From Macrotis lagotis (Eukaryota > Chordata > Mammalia > Peramelemorphia > Peramelidae): a stretch of DNA of 64,000 bases. The position numbers were made by a program, and so were the translations under genes. The stretch covers positions 187,820,809 through 187,884,808 of the forward strand of contig NC_133661.1 of assembly GCF_037893015.1 (NCBI RefSeq), given 5' to 3'. Below the pieces are notes generated by a model. It saw nothing but the letters and a program-made list of their open reading frames with translations, had not been told where the DNA came from and made no database searches. Of the stretch, positions 1-13,620 are shown piece after piece; the stretch's first letter is position 1; the number at the start of each line of letters is the position of its first letter.

Positions 1-2092
<2,092 letters not shown>

Positions 2093-3049
2093 TCCATCTT
2101 TCCCCTGTTTATATTTTTCCCCCTTCCCCCCTTATCCGTATTCACCAGTATTTTGTTTCTGAATACCACCCCCTTCAGTGTGCTTGCCCTCCTATATCCA
2201 ACCTCCCCTTTCTTTCCCCTTTCCCCTTTCCCTTTTTCCCTTTTCTTTTCCTGTCCTTTTGTTCATTCCCCCTCCCCCCCTCCCTCTCCCTTTCCCCATC
2301 CACCCTCCCCTGTTCCCCCTTTTAATACTTGAAAGGTTAGATGTTTTTTAAGTTAACTGAGTATGTGTGTAAATTGACTTTAATCCAAGTATGATCAGAA
2401 GATTCAGGTGTTTCTCATCTCCTCCCTTCTTCCTCTCTATTACCATAGGTATTTTGTACCTTAGTGTAATGAGATTTACCCCATTCAATCCCTTCCCTCC
2501 TCCTGTCTCCTTCCTTTTAAGGAGATAGTGTTTTTACAAATCATTCTATCTAAGTCATAGAAAATTCTGAGTATCTATCACTTCTAACTAATTACATTCT
2601 ATCTAATAGAGTTATAGTCCTTGAGAGTTATTAGAGTCTTTCTCCCAAGTGGGGTTATAGACATTCATTGGATAGCAGTCTCATGAATAAGTAATGAATG
2701 TCCATCATTTCTGGCTAGGTATAGTCTCTTTGTTAGAGTTGCATTTCTCAAGAGTTATGAGAATTTTTTCCCCAATGCTGGGATATAGCTAGTTTCAAGT
2801 TATTGGATAGCAGTTTTTTTTCTTTACCCCCCCCCCTTTTTTTACTGTTTCATGTGTCCCTTGGACCTCCTGTTTGATGTCCAAATTTTCTATTTAGTTC
2901 CAATCTTTTCATCAAGAATTTTTGGAATTCTTCCATTTCATTAAATGTCCACATTTTCCACTGAAAAAGAAAGCTTAGCTTTGTGGGATAGTGGATTCTT
3001 GGCTGTATTCCAGGCTCCCTTGCTCTTCAGAATAACTCATTCTAGGCCC

Positions 3050-3995
3050 TTCAGTCCCTTAATATTGATTCAGCCAGGTCCTGAGTAATCCTTACTGTAG
3101 TTCCTTGGTATTTAAATTGTTTCCTTCTGTCTGCTTGAAGGATTTTCTTTTTTATCTGATACTTGTGGAATTTGGCCACAACATTCTTTGCTGTTTTCAT
3201 TTTAGGATCTCTTTCTTGAGGGGATTGATGTATTCTTTCAATAACTACTTTGCCCTCTGGTTCCATGATATCAGGGCAGTTTTCCATCACTAGGTCCTGT
3301 AATATTAAGTCCAGGCTTTTGTTCTCTTCAGTGTTTTCAGGATGTTCAATAATTGTCAGGTTGCCCCTCCTCAATCTATTCTCTAGGTCAATGGTCTTGC
3401 TGATGATGTATTTTACATTTTCTTCTTTTTTTTTCTATTTTTTAATTTTATTTAACAGTCTCTTGCTGTCCCATGAAGTCATTAGTTTCTGCAGATTCCA
3501 TTCCTTTTTTTTAGAGAGGAGTTTTCTTCATTCACCTTTTGAAACTCCTTTTCCCCTTGGTCAGTTCTACTTTTGAAAGAGCTTTCCATTTGACTAATTG
3601 AGGTTTTGAGGGAATTATTATTTTTTTTTTGCATTTGCCCAGTTGAGGATCTGAGAGAATTATTCTCATTGTATTTGTCCAATTGAGGATCTGAGTTTAT
3701 TCTCATTTTGTATTTGTCCAATAGAAGATCTGAGTGAATTATTCTCATTTTGTATTTGTCCAGTTGTATTTTCCAATGATTTGTTTTCTTGTTGCAAGGT
3801 GTTAATCTTCTCTTGGGTTTCTTTTACTATTTTCCAATTGATTTTTAAACTTCTTCCTTATTTCTTCAAGGAAGTCTTTCTTTGCTGGAGACCAGATCAT
3901 ATTCTCCTCAGAGGTTCTAGGTCTCTCTGAGTTAGGGTCCTTTCCTTCCAAGAATTTTTCTATGAACCCACCTTTCCGCTGACTTATTCATTTTG
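3050..3995 (-). pseudogene. L1 ORF1 remnant (coiled-coil RNA-binding protein)
   Basis: ORF1p is the trimeric RNA chaperone of L1. The C-terminal RNA-binding half reads at 3051-3374 (NLTIIEHPENTEENKSLDLI, then VVIERIHQSPQERDPK and KYQGTTVRITQDLAESILRD). The coiled coil lies at 3482-3800. It is made of about five tandem 14-residue (42-bp) units of the type SLRSSxGQxQxENN, spread over more than one frame because of small indels. The likely start is the ATG near 3995 (MNKSAERW...), matching the other copies. It cannot make a full protein. Confidence 0.85.
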
Positions 3996-4750
3996 ATAAG
4001 ACCTTGAATTGGGGAGGGACTGGTTCACAGAGGTTTGGTGTTGGGATCCCTAGAGGCTTTATTCACTGTGTGCAATTTCTCTGACTGGCCAGTAGGAGGT
4101 GCTGGTTGCTTTCTCTGGGGTGTCTGTGACCTTGATTGAGGCCTACTCCCTTAGCCTGAAGGGAGTGATTGAAGCTGTTAAAACCTTTTGCCTTCAATCA
4201 GTGGTGGGCTTTACCCTGGTATGAAGCCATCCCTCTCCCTATTATCAGCTGGGCTGGTTCTTAGGCTAACACACCTGTGCCTGGGGCAAAGGAGTCTCTA
4301 ACTGTGTTTGTTCTGGGAAGTGGCCTTGGCCCCAATGGAGGCTTGGACTCAGAGTTCCTCAGACCCAGGAGCACAGGGATGGAGTCTGCAGCTCTCCTGC
4401 AGCTGAACTCTCACCCCAGCCCTGTCGGTAAGCTGCAGAGGGTCAGTGCAAACGCCAGTGCCTCTGCTCCCCAGTAGACCCAAGCCACTGATAAAGCAGG
4501 TCTGGCACTCGGGCCCTCAGGCACCAGGGATTCCAATCTAGCCCCTAATCAGGCTGATCCACCCTCTGTGCCCGGACTCACCCACAGATGCAGAAGACAA
4601 ATCCTGAGGTACATGCTCTTTCTCCTGGCTTTTCTTTCTGCATTTTGTGGGTCGGATTTCTGTTAAGAGGTTTGTTTCATATCACAGATGGGGAAAGATC
4701 AGGAGACTTTAGAACTGTGCCTGTCTTCTCTCTGCCATCTTGGCCAGAAG

Positions 4751-4939
4751 TCAAAATATTTTTTGAACTTTTCCACAGTCTGAAGCCAATTCCTACTTTT
4801 CTTAAAGCCTTTGGATGTAGAAGCTTTGACTTTGTCATCTTCTGAATATGTGTTTTGATTCTCTATGAGACAGAAGTAATTATCTATGGTCAGTTTTTTT
4901 TCCTGTTTATTTATTCCTCCAGTCTATGACCTAGTTTTT
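4751..4939 (-). mobile_element. HAL1-like (L1-related) element, 5' UTR/ORF1 junction piece
   Basis: On the minus strand this reads GAAGATGACAAAGTCAAAGC, TTCTACATCCAAAGGC and so on, matching the ORF1 start region of the element at 37634-40470 (compare 38460-38560). It is the continuation of 11767-12770, from which it was separated by the L1 at 4940-11748. A second L1 (1-4750) cuts it on the other side, so only this 190-bp island of ORF1 remains in the window. Confidence 0.75.
4921..4938 (-). repeat. Target-site duplication, left copy (18 bp)
   Basis: AGTCTATGACCTAGTTTT occurs here and again at 11749-11766, exactly flanking the L1 between them. The first two bases could belong to the L1 5' end by chance, so the duplication is 16-18 bp. 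Confidence 0.93.
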
Positions 4940-5409
4940 TAAAAAAATTTTATTAAAGATATTGAGTTTTACAGTTTTCTCCCAATCTTGCTTCCCTACC
5001 CCCACCCCCACCCCACAGATAGCACTCCATCAGTCTTTACTTTGTTTCCATGTTGTACCTCGATCCAAATTGGGTGTGATGAGAGAGAAATCATATCCTT
5101 AAAGAGAACAGAATTCTCAGAGGTAACCAGATCAAACCATAAGACATCTGGGTTTTTTTCCAAATTAAAGGGAATAGTCCTTGTACTTTGTTCAAACTCC
5201 ACAGCTCCTTATCTGGATACAGATGGTACTCTCCTTTGCAGACAGCCAAAAATTGTTCCCAATTGTCGTGCTGATGGAATGAGCAAGTCCTTCAAGGTTG
5301 AACATCACTCCCATGTTGCTGTTAGGGTGTACAGTGTTTTTCTGGTTCTGCTCATCTCACTCAGCATCAGTTCATGCAAATCCCTCCAGGTTTCCCTGAA
5401 ATCCCATCC

Positions 5410-8400
5410 TTACTGGTTTCTAATAGAACAATAGTATTCCATGACATACATATACCACAGTTTGCTAAACCATTCCCCAATTGAAGGACATTTACTGGAT
5501 TTCCAATTCTTTGCCACCACAAACAGGGCTGCTATAAATATTTTTGTACAAGTAATGTTTTTACCCTTTTTCCTCATCTCTTCAGGGTATAGACCCAGTA
5601 GTGGTATTGCTGGGTCAAAGGGTATGCACATTTTTGTTGCCCTTTGGGCATAGTTCCAAATAGCTCTCCAGAAGGGTTGGATGAGTTCATAGCTCCACCA
5701 ACAGTGTAATAGTGTCCCAGATTTCCCACATCCCTTCCAACAATGATCATTATCCTTCCTGGTCATACTGGCTAATCTGAGAGGTGTGAGGTGGTACCTC
5801 AGAGAAGCTTTAATTTGCATTTCTCTAATAATTAATGATTTAGAGCATTTTTTTCATATGGCTATGGATTGCTTTGATCTCCTCATCTGTAAATTGCCTT
5901 TGCATATCCTTTGACCATTTGTCAATTGGGGAATGGCTTTTTGTTTTAAAAATATGACTCAGTTCTCTGTATATTTTAGAAATGAGTCCTTTGTCAGAAT
6001 CATTAGTTGTAAAGATTGTTTCCCAATTTACTACTTTTCTTTTGATTTTGATTACATTGGTTTTACCTGTGCAAAAACTTTTTAATTTAATGTAATCAAA
6101 ATCATCTAATTGGTTTTTAGTGATGTTCTCCAACTCTTCCTTAGTCATAAACTGCTCCCCTTTCCATAGATCTGACAGGTAAACTAATCCTTGCTCTTCT
6201 AATTTGCTTATAGTATTGCTTTTTATGTCTATGTCCTGTAACCATTTGGATCTTATCTTGGTAAAGGGTGTGAGGTGTTGGTCTAATCTAAGTTTCTTCC
6301 ATGCTAACTTCCAATTATCCCAGCAGTTTTTATCAAAGAGGGAGTTTTTATCCCGATGGCCTGACTCTTTGGGTTTATCAAACAGCAGATTACTATAATC
6401 CTCTCCTGCTTTTACACCTAGTCTATTCCACTGGTCCACCACTCTATTTCTTAGCCAATACCAAACAGTTTTTCTGACTGATGCTTTATAATATAATTTT
6501 AGATCGGGTAGTGCTAAGCCACCTTCGTTTGCATTTTTTTTCATTAAGCTCCTGGCAATTCTTGACTTTTTATTTCTCCATATGAATTTACTTACAATTT
6601 TTTCTAGCTCATTAAAGTAATTTTTTGGAATTTTGATTGGTAGGGCACTAAACAGATAGTTTAGTTTTGGTGGAATTGTCATTTTTATTATATTAGCTGT
6701 ACCTATCTAGGAGCAATTGATATTTGCCCAGTTATTTAAATCTAATTTAATTTGTGTGAGAAGTATTTTATAATTGTTTTCAAAAAGATTCTGAGTCTGT
6801 CTTGGCAAATAGACTCCCAAGTATTTTATACTGTCTGAGGTTACTTTGAATGGAATTTCTCTTTCTAGCTCTTCCTGTTGTTTCTTGCTAGTCATATATA
6901 GGAAAGTTGAGGATTTATGGGGGTTTATTTTATAACCTGCAACTTTGCTAAAATTGCTAATTGTTTCCAGTAGTTTTTTAGATGATTTCTTGGGATTCTC
7001 TAGGTAGACCATCATGTCATCTGTGAATAGTGAGAGTTTTGTCTCTTCCTTCCCAATTCTAATTCCTTTAATTTCTTTTACTTCTCTAATTGCTGATGCT
7101 AACATTTCTAATACAATATTGAATAGTAGTGGTGATAATGGGCATCCTTGTTTAACACCTGATCTTATTGGGAATGCCTCTAGCCTCTCCCCATTGAGTA
7201 TAATGCTTGTTGATGGTTTCAGATAGATACTGCTAATTATTTTAAGGAACAGTCCATTTATTCCTACACTCTCTAGTGTTTTTAATAAGAATGGATGCTG
7301 TATTTTGTCAAAAGCTTTTTCAGCATCTATTGATATGATCATATGGTTTCTGATAGGTTTGTTATTGATATAATTGAGTATGCTAACAGTTTTCCTAATA
7401 TTGAACCAACCCTGCATTCCTGGAATAAATCCTACTTGATCATAATGTATTATCCTAGTGATGACTTGTTGTAGTTGTTTTTCCTAAGATTTTATTTAGG
7501 ATTTTTGCATCTATATTCATGCAGGAAATAGGTCTATAATTTTCTTTCTCTGTTTTAACTCTTCCTGGTTTAGGTAGAAGTACCATATTGGTTTCATAGA
7601 AAGAGTTAAGCAGAGTTCCCTCTTTCCCTATTTTTCCAAAGAGTTTATATAGGATTGGAACAAATTGTTCCTTAAATGTTTGGTAGAATTCACTTGTGAA
7701 TCCATCAGGCCCTGGAGATTATTTTTTAGGGAGTTCACTAATGGCTTGTTGAATTTCTTTTTCTGAGATTGGGTTGTTTAGGTATTTAATCTCTTCTTCA
7801 TTTAACCTGGGCAACTTATATTTTTGTAAATATTCATCCATTTCACTTAGATTATCAAATTTATTGGCATAAAGTTGGGCAAAATAATTTTGAATTATTA
7901 CTTTAATTTCCTTCTCATTGGTGGTGAGTTCACCTTTTTCATTTATAATACTAGCAATTTGGTTTTCTTCTTTCTTTTTTTTAATCAAATTGACCAGAGT
8001 TTTATCAATTTTACCGGTTTTTTCATAATACCAACTTTTGGTTTTATTTATTAATTCAATAGTTTTTTTTGCTTTCAATTTTATTAATTTCTCCTTTGAT
8101 TTTTAAAATTTCTAATTTGGTATTTGATTGGGAATTTTTGATTTGTTCTTTCTCTAATTTTTTTAGTTGCATGTTTAATTCATTGATTTCCTCTTTCTCC
8201 AATTTATTCATATAAACATTTAGAGCTATAATATATCCCCTGAGAGTTGCTTTGAATGAATCCCATAGGTTTTGGTATGTTGTTTCATTATTATCATTAT
8301 CTAGGATAAAATGGTTAATTCTTTCTATAATTTGTTTTTTGGTCCACTCATTTTTTAAGATGAGGTTATTCAGTTTCCAATTTGCTCTGGGTCTATATCT

Positions 8401-9106
8401 CCTTGGCCCAGTATTGCATATGACTTTTATTGCAATGTGATCTGAGAAAGATGTATTCACTATTTCTGCCTTTCTGCAGTTGATCATTAGGTTTTTATGT
8501 CCTAATACATGGTCAATTTTTGTATAAGTTCCATGTACTACAGAGAAAAAGGTATATTCCTTCCTATCCCCACTCAGTTTCCTCCGTAAGTCTACCATAT
8601 CTAATTTTTCTAATAATCTATTTACCTCCCTAATTTCTTTCTTGTTTGTTTTATGATTTGATTTATCTACATCTGATAGCAGGAGGTTGAGGTCTCCTAC
8701 TAGTAGAGTTTTGCTGTCTATGTCTTTCTGTAATTCTTTCAGCTTCTCCTCTAAGAATTTGGGTGCTGTCCCACTGGGTGCATATTTATTCAATATTGAA
8801 ATGACTTTATTGACTATGGTACCTTTTAGGAGCATAAAGTTTCCTTCCTTATCTCTTTTAATGCTATCTATTTTTGCTGCTGCTTTGTCTGAGATAAGGA
8901 TTGCTACCCCTGCTTTTTTTACTTCAGCTGAAGCAAAATACCTTTACTCTATATGTATCTCTCTGCTTCAAATGAGTTTCTTGTAAGCAGCATATTGTAG
9001 GATTCTGGTTTTTAATCCACTCTGCTATTTGCTTACATTTTAAGGGAGAGTTCATCCCATTCACATTCAAGGTTATGATTACTAATTCTTTATTGCCCTC
9101 TGTGCT
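5410..9106 (-). pseudogene. L1 ORF2 remnant (endonuclease, RT, Cys-rich C-terminus)
   Basis: Blocks in order: endonuclease (8056-8835, including KIDHVLGHKNLMINCRKAEI and FSDHIAIKVI, the SDH motif of APE-type endonucleases); RT N-terminal region (7719-8078); RT core (6707-7417, with the [20 protein letters not shown] motif and [15 protein letters not shown] in place of FADD); post-RT region (5840-6682); C-terminal Cys/His knuckle CWKGCGKSGTLLHCWW (5410-5820), which closely resembles the same region of human L1 and ends at the stop near 5410. The start codon region at about 9106 has lost the ATG seen in the copies at 2092 and 25891. About 24 bases are missing in the endonuclease near 8940, compared with 1905-1935. 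Several frame changes separate the blocks. Confidence 0.93.
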
Positions 9107-10103
9107 ATCTTCCCTCTGTTTGTATTTTTCCCCTTTCCCCCCTTTTATCCATATTCCCCAGTATTTTGTTTTTGAATACCACCCCCTTCAGTGTGTTTGC
9201 CCTCCTATATCAATCCCTCCCCTTTCTTTCCCTTTTCCCTGTTCCCTTCCCTTCCTTTTGTTATTTCCACTTATTTCCTCCACTCCTCTTCCCTTTCTCT
9301 GTCCCCCCCTCCCCTTTTCCCCTTTTACGTCTTGAAAGGTTAGATGTTTTATAAGTTAACTGAGTATGTGTAGGTTGACTTTAAGCCAAGTCTGATGAGA
9401 AGAAGATTCAGGTGTTTGTCCTCTACTCCCTTCTTCCCCTCTATTACCATAGGTTTTTTGTACCTCTTAGTGTAATGAGATTTGTCCCATTCAATCCCCT
9501 CCCTCCTCCCATCTCTTTCCTGTCCCCCTTTTTAGGGAGGTAGTGTATTTTTTTTAGATCATTCTGTCTAAGTCATAGAAAATTCTGAGTGTCTGTCCCT
9601 TCTAGTTCAGTATATTCTGTTGAATAGAGTCCAAATTCCTGAGAGTTATTAGAGTCCTTTTCCCCAGTGGAGTTAAAGCCAGTTTCATCCCATTAGATAT
9701 CAATCTCCTGGATAGGTCATGGATGTCCAGCATTTCTGGCTAGGTATATTCTCTCTGTTAGAGTTACATTTCTCAGGATTCTCAGGATTTATGAGAGTCT
9801 CTACCCCCCCCCCCCCCCCCCACCTTGCTGAGATATAGCCAGTGTCAACTTGCTGGATTCCATTTTTTTCCTTTTACCCCCCCCCCCCCTTTTTAAACCT
9901 TTTCATGTGTCTCTTGAACCTCCTGTTTGATATCCAAATTTTCTGTTTAGCTCTGGTCTTTTCATCAGAAATTTTTGGAATTCTTCCATTTCGTTATATG
10001 TCCATCTTTTTCCCTGGAAGAGAAGGCTCAGCTTTGCAGGAAAGTAGATTCTTGGCTGCATTCCAAGCTCCCGTGCTCTTTGAAATATCTTGTTCCAGGC
10101 CCT

Positions 10104-10983
10104 TCAACCCCTTAAAGTTGATGCAGCCAGGTCCTGCGTGATCCTTACTGTGGCTCCTTGATATTTAATTTGTTTCTTTCTGGCTGCTTGCAGGATTTTC
10201 TCTTTTATCTGATAGTTCTGGAGTTTGTCCACAACATTCCTTGGTGTTTCCCTTTTAGGATCTTTTTCTGGTGGGGATCGATGTACTCTTTCAATAACTA
10301 CTTTGCCCTCCAATTCCATGATGTCAGGGCAGTTTTCCATCACTAGATCCTGTAATATTAAGTCCAGGCTTTTTTTCTCTTCAATGTTTTCAGGAAGTCC
10401 TATAATTTTCAGGTTTCCCCTCCTTGATTTTTTCTTGAGGTCAGTGGTTTTGTTGATGAGGTATTTCACATTTGCTTCTATTTTTTCTATTTTTTGATTT
10501 TGTTTAACTGTCTCTTGCTGTCTTGTGGAGTCATTAGCTTCTGTAGACTCCATTATTTTTTTGGGGGAGGAGTTTTCTTCATTAACCTTTTCCAATTGGT
10601 TGATTCTACTTTTGAAAGAGCTTTCCATTTGACCAATTGAGATTTTGAGATAATTAATTTCTTTTTTGCATTTGCTCATTTGAGGATCTGAGAGAATCAT
10701 TCTCATTTTGTAATTGTCCAATTGATGATCTGAGAGATTTATTCTCCTTTTGTGTTTGTCCAATTGTACTTTCTAAGGTTTTGTTTTCTTGTTGCAAGGT
10801 ATTAATTGTCTCCCCCAAATTTTCCAGTTGATTTTTAAACTCCTTCCTTATTTCTTCAAGGAAGTATTTCTGTGCTGGAGACCAGATTGTATTCTCCTCA
10901 GATGTTCCAGGTCTCTCTGGGTTGGGGTCTTTCCCTTCCAGGAATTTTTCTATGGATCCACCTTTCCGCTGACCCTTCTTCAT
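10104..10983 (-). pseudogene. L1 ORF1 remnant
   Basis: The likely start is the ATG at 10981-10983 (MKKGQRKGGSIEKFLEGKDP); the open frame continues upstream to 11019 only through a GTG. An acidic/Pro-rich N-terminus is followed by a coiled coil of about four 14-residue units (TLESTIGQTQKENK, SLRSSIGQLQNEND, SLRSSNEQMQKRN and a degenerate fourth). Then comes the RNA-binding half (NLKIIGLPENIEEKKSLDLI, VVIERVHRSPPEKDPKRETP, KYQGATVRITQDLAASTLRG). One frame change near 10650-10700, inside the repeat array, splits the protein in two. Otherwise this is the best preserved ORF1 here. Confidence 0.9.
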
Positions 10984-11748
10984 TATGCTAAGACCTTGAG
11001 TTGGTTGGGGCTGGTTCACCTGGGCTTGGGATCTCTAAAGGCTTTACTGAGTGCAGTTTCTCTGGCTGGCCAGTAGGAGGTGCTGGTTGCCCTCTCTGGG
11101 GTGTCTGTGACCTTGGTTGCTAGGCCTTTTCCCTTTGCTTGAGGGAGGGAATTGGAGCCATTGAATTCTTTTGCCTTCAATCAATAGTGGGCTTTACCCT
11201 GGCCTGAGGTGATTCCTCAGCTGGGCTGGTTCTTTTGCTCACACACCTAGGCCTGAGGCAGAAATAATTTGCATTTGTTTGGGAGGAGGCCTCAGTGCAA
11301 TGGAGGCTTGGGCTCAGAGTTTCTCAGACCTGAGGAGCCCAGGGATGGTGTCCGCAGCTGTCCTACACCAGACCTCTCCCGGCAGTCCCTTCCCCAAGCT
11401 CCAGGGGGACAGCACCAACACCAGTGCCTCTGCTTCCCCGCGGACCCAAGCCCCCTTCGTCTAGCCCCACCGCTGATCCAGCAGGTCCAGCTCTTGGGCG
11501 CTCAGACTCCCGGTTCCGATTCAGCTGTTGGTCTGGCTGATCTTCCCTGGGAGCTCAGGCTCACTTGCCAGTACTCAGCCAAGGCTGCTTCAGGAGACAA
11601 ATCCTGAGGTAGATTTTCCTCTCCTGGCTTTTCTTTCTGGGTTTCCTGGTTCAGATTTCTTTTAAGAGGTTTGTTTCATGTGATAGATGGGGAAAAGATC
11701 AGGAGACTTCAGAACTGTGCCTGTCTTCTCTCAGCCATCTTGGCCAGA

Positions 11749-11766
11749 AGTCTATGACCTAGTTTT
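11749..11766 (-). repeat. Target-site duplication, right copy (18 bp)
   Basis: Same AGTCTATGACCTAGTTTT as 4921-4938, directly outside the L1 5' end (CTTCTGGCCAAGATGG on the minus strand). Confidence 0.93.
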
Positions 11767-12770
11767 AATGTACTTCTCAAACTTTTGAGTATTTTTGGGA
11801 TTACCCCTACTTCAATGACTTCAATTCCTTCAGTGTCTTATGAAAGTCCCTGACTGCTTTCTTGGCTTGTGCTGTGGTCTGTGGATGACCACAAGCACTT
11901 CCCTCTGCCCTGAAGCTCTGAGGAGGGTCCCTGCTCCACTAAGGAAATAAGGGACCCCAAATTGTAAATTTGGTCTGAATAAGGACCCAGCAGCAGAGTA
12001 CTGTCCCAGAAATGTTGGAGAGAATTCAACAGTTTCCTCCTACCCCCTTACCATTAGTGAACTGTATGTTCTGGAAACAACTAGCAGGTGTCTCCCTGCT
12101 GGGTGGCTCTGTAGGCCTCCTTCCATTTCCCAGGCCTGGTCTGCACTGAGGCTTAAGTTGCATTGGCCTCCAAGTTCACTCTGCCTGAGTTTTCCCACTG
12201 ACCGCCCAAATTCTCCTTGATGATCCCTTGGTTGGAAGAGAAACCTCTAATTTATTCTTTATTTGAATCACTTTTCTGATGATTGTAGGTGCACTTGTAA
12301 TCATACACAATTTGTGGTCATATAGATGAATGCATGTTTGCATGTATGGGTGATTATTTGTGCATATTTCCTTTCCCATCTTTATGTCCTAGTTTTCTAG
12401 TTCTGAAATTCTATCTGACTTTTGTGACTCTTTGTTTCTCTTAGAATTTCTCTGTTTCAATGTATCAGCCTGTTTGATTTGAAGGCCAGGTGCCAACACA
12501 GGCTGTTTCTGGAAGGCTGGAGCTCATTCAATCTGGCACAGTTCAGTCCTGCTTGCCTGAACCCACTTCGGACCCTGTTGGGATGGAGCCATCTTGTAGA
12601 TCTTCCTAGTTATCTTGGACTGTTAAAATTGTTTCCCTCAGTCTTTCAGTGGATTCTGCCACTTTAAAAATTTAGTTAGAGTCACAATATTAAGGTATTT
12701 AGAGTGTTTTGGAAAAGAGAGCTTCTGGGAATTCCTACCTTCATGCAGTCATCTTGGCTCTGCATCACCC
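11767..12770 (-). mobile_element. HAL1-like element, 5' UTR, with a foreign 235-bp segment inside
   Basis: The 5' end is at about 12765-12770 (minus strand GATGCAGAGCCAAGATGACT). It matches the 5' end of the element at 37634 (GGGCGGAGCCAAGATTATGA), followed by shared text such as GTGACTCTAACTAAATTTTT. It reads leftwards to 12480, is interrupted by a segment (12245-12478) that is duplicated at 13383-13620, and resumes at about 12240-11767. It then continues across the L1 insertion into 4751-4939. It is older than both L1 copies nested in it. Confidence 0.75.
12245..12478 (+). repeat. Direct repeat copy A (about 235 bp), inside the HAL1-like 5' UTR
   Basis: Shares long similar blocks with 13383-13620: CTGATGATTGTAGGTGC against CTGATGATTGTTAGTGC, TATAGATGAATG, TGCATGTATGG, TTATTTGTGCATA, CTATCTGACTTTT, TCTCTTAGAATTTCTCTGTT and TGTATCA. 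By eye identity is roughly 75-80% over the whole length. No coding potential is seen. Confidence 0.85.
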
Positions 12771-13254
12771 CCCCCCCTCACCATTTACATTTTTAAAAGA
12801 GGATTTTCAGGGATAGAATCTTTCCAAAAGAATATAATCTGATTTCTAGAATTCAGTATATTGCAAACATTTGGATTATACCATACTTTACTTGGAGAGA
12901 CCATTGAGTATATCCCAAGTCCATCAACATAGGTGATTTCCAACTCTACTTGCCTTTAAGATTATTTACTTTTCCAAAGTTCCATATAATCATGAACTTG
13001 ATTGGGCATCTTCATTAATCATATAGCTGGCCTGATTTTCTGTGGCTTCTTTGTGAGAAATAGCCTTGTGTCAAGTCTTTACTAGTTAGATAACCTTTTC
13101 CTTCATGACTCTATTTTCTTGGGCACAGAAAAATCAAAGAGAACTTGAACTTGATCTCCTTTATAGTTCTTACTCTATGAACTTATGATGAGTACTAGTA
13201 TGCGAATTGATTCAACTGCCTATCCTTTGAGAAAATTGTATGAAAAAAAGCAGT

Positions 13255-13325
13255 CATGTATATATTTTATATATATATGTAATATATATATATGTAATAT
13301 ATATATATATATATATATATAATAT
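13255..13325. repeat. (TA)n microsatellite
   Basis: Runs of TATATA interrupted by TGTAA units, about 70 bp. Confidence 0.9.
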
Positions 13326-13382
13326 TTTGAAAAGCATCAGCTTAGGACATGACTTTTATGGTTTATGAATCCAAAGAGAAAT

Positions 13383-13620
13383 CTCCTATTTATCATTTAT
13401 TTATATTACCTTCCTGATGATTGTTAGTGCTCTTGTAATTTCTACAGAACCTGCAGTTGTATAGATGAATGGATAATTGCATGTATGGATGAATATTTGT
13501 GCATAGTTCCTTTTGCATCTTCTTTTCCCAGTTTTCTATCTATGAAGCTCTATCTGACTTTTCTGATTCTATATTTCTCTTAGAATTTCTCTGTTTCAGT
13601 GTATCAACCTCTTTGATTTT
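13383..13620 (+). repeat. Direct repeat copy B (about 235 bp)
   Basis: Partner of 12245-12478, in the same orientation, 1.1 kb to the right and outside the HAL1-like element. It is flanked on the left by an AT microsatellite (13255-13325). Confidence 0.85.

Larger units (their letters stand above)
4940..11748 (-). mobile_element. Near full-length L1 LINE, minus strand
   Basis: Right to left: 5' UTR (about 10984-11748), ORF1 (10104-10983), spacer (about 9115-10100, with poly-C tracts at 9806-9821 and 9876-9889), ORF2 (about 5410-9106) and a 3' UTR ending in an A-rich tail at about 4940-4960. The length of about 6.8 kb is that of a complete mammalian L1. Perfect 16-18-bp target duplications flank it. 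Both ORFs carry frame breaks, and the RT catalytic motif reads FTDD instead of FADD (about 7012-7030), so it is not active. It landed inside a HAL1-like element of the same orientation. Confidence 0.97.

Noticed and set aside
3600-3780. Regularly spaced repeats resembling a CRISPR array
   Set aside because: The 42-bp units are contiguous coiled-coil repeats inside L1 ORF1, without spacers, in a mammalian genome.
5840-8835. Open frames of 236-280 aa resembling real genes
   Set aside because: They are blocks of L1 ORF2 in a dead LINE copy, not host genes.
9075-9354. Pro/Ser/Phe-rich frames on the plus strand
   Set aside because: Antisense reading of the purine-rich L1 spacer between ORF1 and ORF2.
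12479-12667. 62-aa plus-strand frame
   Set aside because: Antisense of the HAL1-like 5' UTR; no domain.
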